From CAISIP01 sp031383745 (GTDB lineage: Bacteria; Pseudomonadota; Gammaproteobacteria; Burkholderiales; Burkholderiaceae_C), in the NCBI GenBank assembly GCA_031383745.1, contig JANMZX010000158.1:1-12064 (forward strand): DNA of 12,064 nucleotides. Reading direction: 5' to 3'. Positions 1 to 5,916 of the stretch are shown here, piece by piece. The stretch's first letter is position 1; every line of letters starts with the position of its first letter. The notes beneath the pieces are model-generated. The model saw only the letters and a list, made by a program, of their open reading frames with translations. It searched no databases and was not told the DNA's origin. A program made the translations under genes and the position numbers.

Positions 1-780
1 GCGTTCCTGCGGGGACGCCCGCAGCGCCGGCCGGTCGCTGCGCGGATACCGCGCGCCAAACGCCGCCAGCGTCTGGGCATTGCGCGCGCGGAATCCGGGG
101 TAGTCGGCCTTGACCTCGGCCTCCTGTGCGGAGTCCAGCGGATGGTTGTAGGCCGGTACCGAATAGGTCGCGCTGCGCTGGAACACGGTCAGTTGCCGCG
201 CCTGCCTGGCGATCACCGGGATCGATTGCACCGCCGAGGAGCCGGTGCCCACGACGGCCACGCGCAATCCAGTGAAGTCGACCGGCGCATGCGGCCACTG
301 GCCGGTGTGGTAGACCGGTCCGGCAAAACTGTCGCGCCCCGGGATATCGGGCAGGTTGGCAGACGACAGCGGCCCGGTGGCCATCACCAGATGGCGTGCC
401 TGCCAACTGCGCCCATCCTCGGCGCGCACCTGCCAGCTGGAGGATGTTTCGTCGAAATCGGCGCCGGCCATTCGGGTGTGGAACAGGATGTCGCGCCGCA
501 GGTCGAAGCGCTCGGCCACATGCTGCGCATAACGCAGGATCTCCGGCTGCGCGGCAAAACGCTCGCTCCAGTGCCATTCCTGCTGCAGGGCGTCGTCGAA
601 GCCGTAGGAGTACTCCAGGCTTTCGATGTCGCAGCGTGCGCCGGGGTAGCGGTTCCAGTACCAGGTGCCACCGACGTCGCCGCCCGCCTCCAGCGCGAGC
701 GCCCGCAAACCCAGGGCGCGGGCGCGCTGCAGCATGTAGATCCCGGCGAAACCGGCACCAACCACCAGCAGGTCCAACAT
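1..780 (-). CDS. Type I Baeyer-Villiger (flavin) monooxygenase, N-terminal 260 residues, cut by the window edge
   Basis: An FAD- and NADPH-dependent enzyme that inserts one oxygen atom next to a ketone, giving an ester or lactone. The frame reads open from an ATG at 780 to base 1, giving 260 residues. The family is usually 500-650 residues, so about half is missing to the left. Visible motifs: the FAD Rossmann motif GAGFAG (residues 8-13), GGTWYWNRYPGARCDIES (37-54), the Baeyer-Villiger fingerprint FAGPVYHTGQWP (152-163), the second, NADPH-binding Rossmann motif GTGSSA (178-183), and FQRSATYSVP (200-209). The fingerprint separates it from ordinary flavin monooxygenases. The start has a Shine-Dalgarno-like AGGGG a few bases upstream and lies 12 nt after the P450 stop, so it is the last visible gene of the ABC-P450 operon. 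The class is secure; the substrate (cyclic, aromatic or linear ketone) cannot be read from this half. Confidence 0.93.
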   Translation of the reverse strand, partial: MLDLLVVGAGFAGIYMLQRARALGLRALALEAGGDVGGTWYWNRYPGARCDIESLEYSYGFDDALQQEWHWSERFAAQPEILRYAQHVAERFDLRRDILFHTRMAGADFDETSSSWQVRAEDGRSWQARHLVMATGPLSSANLPDIPGRDSFAGPVYHTGQWPHAPVDFTGLRVAVVGTGSSAVQSIPVIARQARQLTVFQRSATYSVPAYNHPLDSAQEAEVKADYPGFRARNAQTLAAFGARYPRSDRPALRASPQER

Positions 781-792
781 GGCAACCCCTTT

Positions 793-2061
793 TCAGCCGG
801 GAATCCGCACCGGCAGTTCGGTGAACCCGTTGACGAAGTTCGAGCGCGAGCGCACCGGCGTGCCGACGACCTCAATCACCGGGAAACGCGCCAGGATTTC
901 CTGCCACAGGATCTTCAATTGCAGTTCGGCGAGCCGGTTGCCCACGCACCGGTGCACACCGAACCCGAACGACAGGTGCTGGCGCGGACGCGCACGGTCG
1001 ATGATGAAACTGTCGGGCTTGTCGATTGCCGCCGCGTCGCGATTGCCCGACAGGTACCACATGATGACCTTGTCGCCCTTGCGGATCTGCTTGCCCGCCA
1101 GCTCGGCATCGGCCATGGCGGTGCGCCGCATGTGCGCCAGCGGTGTCTGCCAACGGATGATCTCCGGCACCAGGCTGTCCACCAGGGCCGGGTTGGCGCG
1201 CAGCTTGGCCCATTCGCCCAGGTTGTCGTGCATGGCCAGCAAGCCGCCGCTCATCGAATTGCGGGTGGTGTCGTTGCCGCCGACGATCAGCAGCACGCAG
1301 TTGCCCATGAATTCCATCGGCGTCATGTTGCGCGTGGCCGGGCTGTGCGCCAGCATCGAGATCAGGTCGGTCCTGGGCGGCGCATTGACGCGCTCGTTCC
1401 ACAGGCGCGTCATGTACTGTGCCATCTTGCCGAGTTCGGCCAGGCGCGCCCTGGCCGCCTCCTCGCGGTCGCCATTGCCGACGAAGAACTCCGGCGCCGC
1501 GGTCGCCACATCGGACCAATGGGTCAGCAGGTGGCGCTCCTCCAGCGGGAAGTCGAACAAGGTGGCCAGCATCAGCGTGGTGAGTTCGATGGAGACCTTG
1601 TCGACCCAGTTGAAGGTCTGGTTGCGCGGCAGCGCGTCCAGCACCGTGCGCGTGCGCTCGCGGATCAGCGCCTCCATGTTGGCTAGGTTGGCCGGTGCCA
1701 CGATCGGGCTCACGGCCTTGCGCGGCTCGTCGTGCTGCGGCGGGTCCATGGCGATGAACATCTGCAGGCGCTGGTCCATCGGCCGGTCGGCGATGTTGAT
1801 GCCGCCCTGACGCCAGTCGGAGGAATACAGGGCGTGGTTGGTGTCCACCGCCATGATGTCCTGGTAGCGCGTGACGGACCAGAAATCCCCGAACACCGGG
1901 CTGTGCGTGTGGTGCACCGGGTCCTCGCAGCGCAGGCGCTCGAAGTAGTGGCCGATGCTGCCGTCCTCGAACAGGCCGGGGTCGCTGGTATCGATCTTGT
2001 GGAGCGGAACCGAAAAGGCGCACTCGCGCGCGGCGTCGCGGCTCAGGGGTGCTGTCTGCAT
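793..2061 (-). CDS. Cytochrome P450, CYP153-type (terminal alkane/alkyl hydroxylase family)
   Basis: A soluble bacterial P450 of 422 residues, the usual length for CYP153. Visible: I-helix oxygen-activation motif GGNDTT (261-266) followed by RNSMSGG, ExxR as EIIR (300-303), and the heme loop FGFGVHRCVGNR with thiolate ligand Cys372. The stretches LLIVGGNDTTRNSM, PLAHMRRTA (307-315), MWYLSGNRD (334-342) and the C-terminal RSRSNFVNGFTELPVRI match my memory of CYP153A sequences, which hydroxylate the terminal methyl of medium-chain alkanes and alkyl groups. Family assignment is from motif memory; the substrate is inferred. CYP153 enzymes normally take electrons from a separate ferredoxin and ferredoxin reductase, and neither is in this window. 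The start is supported by an AAGGAGG Shine-Dalgarno 5 nt upstream. It lies 19 nt after the permease stop and 12 nt before the monooxygenase, in the same operon. Confidence 0.93.
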   Translation of the reverse strand: MQTAPLSRDAARECAFSVPLHKIDTSDPGLFEDGSIGHYFERLRCEDPVHHTHSPVFGDFWSVTRYQDIMAVDTNHALYSSDWRQGGINIADRPMDQRLQMFIAMDPPQHDEPRKAVSPIVAPANLANMEALIRERTRTVLDALPRNQTFNWVDKVSIELTTLMLATLFDFPLEERHLLTHWSDVATAAPEFFVGNGDREEAARARLAELGKMAQYMTRLWNERVNAPPRTDLISMLAHSPATRNMTPMEFMGNCVLLIVGGNDTTRNSMSGGLLAMHDNLGEWAKLRANPALVDSLVPEIIRWQTPLAHMRRTAMADAELAGKQIRKGDKVIMWYLSGNRDAAAIDKPDSFIIDRARPRQHLSFGFGVHRCVGNRLAELQLKILWQEILARFPVIEVVGTPVRSRSNFVNGFTELPVRIPG

Positions 2062-2080
2062 GGTAGGCCTCCTTGCCTGG

Positions 2081-2824
2081 TCATTGCCATTTGAGTAGTG
2101 CTTTCTCCAGCCGCGTCATGCCGCGCGTGACCAGCATGCCCAGCATGGCGAGCAGCGCGAGCAGTGCCATCACGCCGTTCATGTTGAAGGTCGACTGCAG
2201 GTACGACAGTGTCTGCCCCAGCCCGTGTTCGGCGGCGATGATCTCCGCGCCCACCACCCCCAGCATGGAGAAGATCAGCGCCAGCCGCAGCCCGGAGAAG
2301 ATCACCGGCACGGCGCCCGGCAACGTCACCTTGAAGAAGATCTGGCGCGGCGTGGCGCCCAGCGAACGCGACAGCACCACCAGATCGGTGGAGACGCCGC
2401 GAATGCCGGCCACGGTGTTCGCCAGCACGATGAAGAACGCCAGGCTGGTGCCCACCGCGATCTTGGAACCGATGCCCAGGCCAAACCAGAGCAGGAACAG
2501 CGGCGCCAGCGCAAAGCGGGGCATCGCATTGAGCACCGCCAGGTAGGGGTCCATCGCCTGTTCGACCTTGGGGGCCATGACAAACACCAGGCCAAGTGCC
2601 AGCGCCGTGGAGCTGCCCAGCAGGAATGACACGACAGTCCCGACCAGGGTGTAGCCCAGTTCCAGCCAGAGCTTGCGCCCGGTGACGAACCCGTCCCACA
2701 GGTATGCCGCGATGCCGCTGGGCGTGCCGAAGAACGTCTCGGGCAGCCATTGCCGGCGCATCACGAATTCCCACAACCCCAGGAAGACGACGATGAAGAT
2801 CACATGCGGCATTGCGCGGCTCAT
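2081..2824 (-). CDS. ABC transporter permease, SsuC/TauC/NitT type
   Basis: Inner-membrane channel subunit of a type I ABC importer, 247 residues, normal for the family. It is strongly hydrophobic, with helices visible around residues 7-21, 56-82, 104-118, 122-142, 173-195 and 217-233. The cytoplasmic EAA loop that docks on the ATPase is clear: SRSLGATPRQIFFKVTLPG (152-170). The chosen ATG overlaps the ATPase stop codon in an ATGA (2821-2824) and has GAGGTG about 6 nt upstream; a second ATG lies four codons in. A longer open frame reaching to 3181 is rejected because its first part lies out of frame inside the ATPase gene. Overlap with the ATPase gene implies translational coupling and a 1:1 complex. 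Substrate unknown: members of this family move sulfonates, nitrate, pyrimidine precursors and aromatic acids. Confidence 0.93.
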   Translation of the reverse strand: MSRAMPHVIFIVVFLGLWEFVMRRQWLPETFFGTPSGIAAYLWDGFVTGRKLWLELGYTLVGTVVSFLLGSSTALALGLVFVMAPKVEQAMDPYLAVLNAMPRFALAPLFLLWFGLGIGSKIAVGTSLAFFIVLANTVAGIRGVSTDLVVLSRSLGATPRQIFFKVTLPGAVPVIFSGLRLALIFSMLGVVGAEIIAAEHGLGQTLSYLQSTFNMNGVMALLALLAMLGMLVTRGMTRLEKALLKWQ

Positions 2825-3594
2825 GTCATCACCTCGGCGGTATTCCCCAGCCCTTCTTCGAGCTTCTCCCAGACGCGGGCGTAGATCTCCAGGAAGTGCT
2901 TGTCGTGCTGCAGCGCGCGCACCGAGCGCGGCCGCTCCAGCGCGATGTGCATGTCGGCGATGATCCGCCCCGGCCGTGCGCTCATCACGATGACCCGGTC
3001 GGACAAGGCCACCGCCTCGGCCAGGTCGTGGGTGATGAACACCACTGTGCGGCGGTGCTCCCCCCACAGGCGCAGCAGCAGGTCTTCGAGCTGCAGCTTG
3101 GTCTGGGCGTCGAGTGCACCGAACGGTTCGTCCATCAGCATCACCGGCGAGTCGAGGCAGAAGGTGCGCGCCAGCGCGCAACGCTGGCGCATGCCGTGCG
3201 AGAGCATCTTCGGATAGTGCTTCTCGAAGCCCTTGAGGCCGACCTCGGCCAGCAGTGCGCGTGCGCGGCGCTCACGCTCGGCCTCCGGCACGCCGCGGAT
3301 CTCCATGCCGTAGGCCGCGTTGTCCAGTGCGCTGCGCCAGGGCAGCAGACTGTCGCGTGCCAGCATGTAGGCCACGTCGGGGTTGCCGACCGAGGGCGTC
3401 TTGCCAAGCAGCGAGATGCGCCCGTCCTGCAACGGCACCAGGCCGGTGAGCAGGTTCAGGATGGTGGTCTTTCCGCAGCCGCTGGGGCCGACGATCGAGA
3501 CGAACTCGCCGTCGCCGATGTCTAGCGAGGCGTTGTCCACCGCGAGCACCTCGCCGAACCGGACCGTGAGGCCCGAGATCGAGATCGCGGCCAT
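2821..3594 (-). CDS. ABC transporter ATP-binding protein, SsuB/TauB type, with an atypical Q-loop
   Basis: The ATPase that powers the neighbouring permease; 257 residues. Visible motifs in order: Walker A GPSGCGKT (36-43), Q-loop region YMLARDSLLPW (76-86), signature LSHGMRQR (131-138), Walker B VMLMDEP (151-157) with catalytic Glu156, D-loop ALDAQT (160-165) and switch His189 in ITHD. Two departures stand out. The Q-loop position, normally Gln (as in FQxDxLLPW), is Ala79, and the signature reads LSHG rather than LSGG. Walker A, Walker B and the switch His are intact, so it is probably active. The ATG is 4 nt after the binding-protein stop, without a strong Shine-Dalgarno, so translation is probably coupled. 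The stop overlaps the permease start. Confidence 0.94.
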   Translation of the reverse strand: MAAISISGLTVRFGEVLAVDNASLDIGDGEFVSIVGPSGCGKTTILNLLTGLVPLQDGRISLLGKTPSVGNPDVAYMLARDSLLPWRSALDNAAYGMEIRGVPEAERERRARALLAEVGLKGFEKHYPKMLSHGMRQRCALARTFCLDSPVMLMDEPFGALDAQTKLQLEDLLLRLWGEHRRTVVFITHDLAEAVALSDRVIVMSARPGRIIADMHIALERPRSVRALQHDKHFLEIYARVWEKLEEGLGNTAEVMT

Positions 3595-3598
3595 GGGC

Positions 3599-4618
3599 TC
3601 AGGGCGCCTTGTCGTAGATCAGGTCGGCCAGCGGAACCGCACGCTCGATCTGCTTGGTCGAGACCAGCAGGTCCAGCCCGGCCTGCACCGCCTTGCGGTC
3701 GATCGCCGTACGGTAGTTCCTCGCGTCGATGGCGCCACGCAGCGCGACCGCGAGTATCTCGTCCCCCTTGGCCATGTCGAACTTGAAGAACTGCGCGGCG
3801 ATCTTGTTGACCTCGGCGAAGTTGGCCGGCGCATTGATGAAGGCGTCGGCGTCCTTCAACGCCCGGATCACCGCCTCGATGACATGCGGGTTCTTGTCGA
3901 TGAATTCCTGGGTGAACACCTGCCCGTTGCCACCGCCGTTGAGGGCAAACAATTCCGCCGGTTGCGGGTCGGTCGCCGCGCGGTAGGCCACCTTGCAGGT
4001 CTTGAGCACCTCGCACATGGCGCCGATGGGCTCGAAGATCATCACCGCGTCGACCTGCTTCGAGATCAGCGCGCCGTACGCGGTGTTGGGGGCCCCGACC
4101 GCGACGAAGGTCACGTCCTCCGTCTTGATGCCGGCCTTGTTTAGCATCCAGGTGACGTAGACCTCGGTGGCTGCGCCGCGCGCGGTGACGCCGATCTTCT
4201 TGCCCTTGAGGTCGGCCATGAAGGCCGGAAACGGCTTGCCGACATTGGGCGCGTCCACATGGTTGCCGACCGCCAGCAGCAGTACGTTGGACACCGAACC
4301 GCCCGAGACCATCTTCATTTTCGAGCCCTTGAGCACCGCGTTGTTCATCACCTCGGCAGGGCCCAGGAACGAACTGATGCTGTTGGCCATCATGGCCTGC
4401 GCGCCCAGCGGCGCCGCCGGGATCATCTGCGTCTCGCACTTGATGCCGGCCTTTTCACAGTAGCCCTTGGCGATGGCCACCCGCACCAGCATGTTGCCGA
4501 TGCCGGGGTAATCCTGGAACTTGACGGTTTCGCCCTTGCCCTGCGCCTGTGCCGCCGGCGCGGCCAGCCCTGCCACCAGTGTGATCGCGCCCAGCCAACC
4601 GAACATCTTCTTGACCAT
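3599..4618 (-). CDS. Periplasmic substrate-binding protein, NMT1/SsuA-like, of the ABC importer
   Basis: Captures the imported solute in the periplasm and delivers it to the permease. 339 residues with a classic Sec signal peptide: positively charged MVKK, a hydrophobic core to about residue 20, and a probable cleavage AQA|Q after residue 25. The mature part has the family layout, e.g. DLKGKKIGVTARGAATEVYV (136-155) and the hinge-region segment VDAVMIFEPIGAMCE (189-203). Four cysteines fall in two close pairs (54/61 and 202/208), which could form disulfides. The start is the ATG at 4618, with AAGGAGA about 8-9 nt upstream. An in-frame alternative start at 4660 would add 14 polar residues before the signal peptide and is rejected. 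It lies 72 nt after the TetR stop and 4 nt before the ATPase. Ligand unknown: relatives bind sulfonates, nitrate, thiamine-pyrimidine precursors or aromatic acids. Confidence 0.92.
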   Translation of the reverse strand: MVKKMFGWLGAITLVAGLAAPAAQAQGKGETVKFQDYPGIGNMLVRVAIAKGYCEKAGIKCETQMIPAAPLGAQAMMANSISSFLGPAEVMNNAVLKGSKMKMVSGGSVSNVLLLAVGNHVDAPNVGKPFPAFMADLKGKKIGVTARGAATEVYVTWMLNKAGIKTEDVTFVAVGAPNTAYGALISKQVDAVMIFEPIGAMCEVLKTCKVAYRAATDPQPAELFALNGGGNGQVFTQEFIDKNPHVIEAVIRALKDADAFINAPANFAEVNKIAAQFFKFDMAKGDEILAVALRGAIDARNYRTAIDRKAVQAGLDLLVSTKQIERAVPLADLIYDKAP

Positions 4619-4690
4619 TTGCCTGTCTCCTTGTAGATCGTTTCCTGCCAACCAACACACCTCGGCACGCCGGATGGCGGCCGACCAATT

Positions 4691-5473
4691 TCAGGCGCTG
4701 CGCGCGGCCATCGCGCGCCCGGCGATTCGACGCACCGTGCCTGCGGACGCAGCGGATCGGCCGGCGCCACGCGCCGCGATGGCAAGCCCGGCGCTGCCCG
4801 CCTGCGCGTGGTTTGCAACCGGCGCGCCCCTGACACCCAGCGCATGGACCACCACCTCCCTGATCCAGAACCGGTAATCCGGGCTGTGCTCGTTGAGCAC
4901 CGGCGGCGCGTTCAGCAACCCCAGCATCAAAATCGAAAACGCGATCTGGAACCCGACCGCCACGTTGCGCGCGAATACCGCGTTGCCCTGTTCGCCGTAC
5001 TTGGCCTCGATCAGTCCACTGAAGTGGTCGATGACGCGCAGGCCGATGCGCTGCAGCGGGCGGATGGCGGGCTTGTCCCGCATCGACTTGTGCTGCACGG
5101 TGCAGATCAGCCCGCGGTACGCCAGCATCATGTCGATCAGCAGGTCGACGCAGGACTCGACGGTGCGCACCGCCGACAGGGTGCTGACCGAATCCGCGTC
5201 CACACGCGCACGCACGCGCTGCAGGATCTCCTCCTCGGCAGCATCCATCACCGCCCGGAAGAATGCGTCCTTGTCCGGAAACCGCGCGTAGAACGACCCC
5301 ACGGAGCAGCCCGCCATCGCCGCGAGCCCGGCGATCGGGGTCTGCTCGAACACACCCTGGTCCAGCAATTGGCGGCCCGCCAGCAGCAGGCGGTCGCGGG
5401 TCTCGCGGCTGCGCGCCTGCTTCGCCGGCAGAGCCCACAGCCGGGGAGTTCGGGAAGCGGATGGGGTGGACAC
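4691..5473 (-). CDS. TetR-family transcriptional regulator, probable local regulator of the ABC-CYP153-BVMO operon
   Basis: A one-component repressor-type protein of 260 residues. The N-terminal DNA-binding domain is clear: SRETRDRLLLAGRQLLDQG (22-40), then the helix-turn-helix TPIAGLAAMAGCSVGSFYA (45-63) and the typical FPDKDAFFRAV (65-75). The remaining helices form the ligand and dimer domain, which gives no ligand clue. The last 45 or so residues are rich in Ala, Arg and Gly and run beyond the usual TetR length. The start is a GTG at 5473 with no recognisable Shine-Dalgarno; I see no better in-frame start. It lies 72 nt upstream of the binding-protein gene on the same strand, and a perfect palindrome sits 28 nt upstream of its start, so autoregulation and control of the downstream operon are likely. 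Confidence 0.88.
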   Translation of the reverse strand: MSTPSASRTPRLWALPAKQARSRETRDRLLLAGRQLLDQGVFEQTPIAGLAAMAGCSVGSFYARFPDKDAFFRAVMDAAEEEILQRVRARVDADSVSTLSAVRTVESCVDLLIDMMLAYRGLICTVQHKSMRDKPAIRPLQRIGLRVIDHFSGLIEAKYGEQGNAVFARNVAVGFQIAFSILMLGLLNAPPVLNEHSPDYRFWIREVVVHALGVRGAPVANHAQAGSAGLAIAARGAGRSAASAGTVRRIAGRAMAARSA

Positions 5474-5500
5474 GGTTTGGCGCTGCGAAGGGTAAAAATT

Positions 5501-5514
5501 TGAATGCCCATTCA
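5501..5514. promoter_or_regulatory. Probable TetR operator, palindrome TGAATG-CC-CATTCA
   Basis: A perfect inverted repeat with 6-nt arms and a 2-nt centre, 28 nt upstream of the TetR GTG start. AT-rich flanks (AAAAATTT on one side, GTTTAT on the other) suit a promoter, though I cannot fix -35 and -10 boxes with confidence. Size and symmetry match TetR-family operators, which are usually short palindromes at the regulator's own promoter. Binding by this TetR is inferred from position. Confidence 0.6.
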
Positions 5515-5546
5515 GTTTATGGGCGGTCTTTGCTGATCGTCAAGAT

Positions 5547-5577
5547 GGGGAACCCCCGACAAGTCCGGGTTTTCCCC
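5547..5577. repeat. Imperfect hairpin GGGGAACCC / GGGTTTTCCCC
   Basis: GGGGAACCC at 5547-5555 can pair with GGGTTTTCCCC at 5567-5577, with two extra T residues bulged on the second arm and an 11-nt loop. The loop itself holds GAC-AA-GTC. There is no T-run on either side, so it does not look like an intrinsic terminator. It sits 33 nt upstream of the TetR operator; function unknown. Confidence 0.45.
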
Positions 5578-5690
5578 TATGCCATCGCGGAAATCACCGG
5601 TCAGTTGGTCACGAACGCGACAACCAGCGTCCTGCAGCGTCCTATTGAGCATCCCAAAAATCATGACTGATTCAGCTTGGCGGGTTCCGG

Positions 5691-5742
5691 CTTGGCTTGC
5701 GGTCGCCAATCGGTGGCTGGGGGCCGGTGCTGGCAAGCCGAG
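5691..5742. repeat. Inverted repeat CTTGGCTTGC / GCAAGCCGAG
   Basis: Arms at 5691-5700 and 5733-5742 match at 9 of 10 positions. The one mismatch would be a U·G wobble in plus-strand RNA. The loop is 32 nt and G-rich. The right arm overlaps the left arm of the next inverted repeat by four bases (CGAG, 5739-5742), so the two stems could not be complete at the same time. Confidence 0.45.
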
Positions 5743-5826
5743 AGGACCGGGCAATTGCCGCCGCTCGTCTCCCCCGGCCTGCGGCCTCCTCCTTTACCTC
5801 GCCACGACAACTGCCCGGTCCTCTCG
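5739..5826. repeat. Long inverted repeat, 19-nt arms around a 50-nt loop
   Basis: The left arm (5739-5757, CGAGAGGACCGGGCAATTG) and right arm (5808-5826, CAACTGCCCGGTCCTCTCG) are complementary at 18 of 19 positions. The odd pair is a U·G wobble in minus-strand RNA and an A·C mismatch in plus-strand RNA. The loop (5758-5807) is pyrimidine-rich on the plus strand, with a nested GGCC-TGC-GGCC. On the minus strand the loop carries a purine-rich, Shine-Dalgarno-like AAAGGAGGAGG. Too long for a simple operator; more like a dispersed palindromic repeat or a structured RNA. Confidence 0.6.
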
Positions 5827-5894
5827 ACAGCGGGAGTGTTTGGTACACACCACGCCGCCGGCATCCGGGCTGTCATGTTCTTGGGGAAGATCAA

Positions 5895-5912
5895 TGGTTC
5901 GAATCCGAACCA
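5895..5912 (-). terminator. Small hairpin after the RutR-like gene, possible weak terminator
   Basis: TGGTTCG (5895-5901) and CGAACCA (5906-5912) form a perfect 7-bp stem with a 4-nt loop, starting 4 nt beyond the RutR-like stop codon. Read on the minus strand, the stem is followed by TTGATCTTCCCC, which is only mildly T-rich, so intrinsic termination would be weak at best. The TTCGAATCC core resembles a tRNA T-loop, but no tRNA is present. Confidence 0.35.
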
Positions 5913-5916
5913 CCAT

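Larger units (their letters stand above)
5474..5916. other. 443-nt intergenic region rich in inverted repeats, no convincing gene
   Basis: This stretch separates the two same-strand TetR genes. Its TetR-proximal end holds the promoter and operator. The rest contains a hairpin at 5547-5577, two stems sharing bases at 5691-5742 and 5739-5826, and a small hairpin at 5895-5912 just beyond the RutR-like stop. Short open frames cross it on both strands (for example minus 5512-5754, 80 codons). None has a recognisable domain or a supported start, and those across 5740-5830 simply translate the palindrome, so I call no gene. Confidence 0.6.

Noticed and set aside
142..1686. 514-codon open frame on the plus strand
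   Set aside because: It runs antisense to the P450 and BVMO genes, has no recognisable domain and the Arg/His/Gln-rich composition of a GC-rich shadow frame.
4619..4660. Longer start for the periplasmic binding protein
   Set aside because: It would put 14 polar residues ahead of a normal signal peptide and would read through the Shine-Dalgarno of the ATG at 4618.
4619..4690. Separate promoter between the TetR gene and the binding-protein gene
   Set aside because: I looked for -35/-10 boxes on the minus strand and found only poor matches; co-transcription from the TetR promoter is simpler, though not proven.
5512..5754. 80-codon minus-strand frame in the intergenic region
   Set aside because: No domain, no convincing Shine-Dalgarno; it covers inverted repeats and ends next to the TetR operator.
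5739..5826. Integron attC site or transposon end for the long inverted repeat
   Set aside because: No integrase, transposase or cassette context and no recognisable attC core sites; kept only as an unclassified inverted repeat.
5891..5916. tRNA-like T-loop string GGTTCGAATCC followed by ACCACCA
   Set aside because: No acceptor, D-arm or anticodon stem can be built around it and the T-stem does not pair; it is explained by the 7-bp hairpin.
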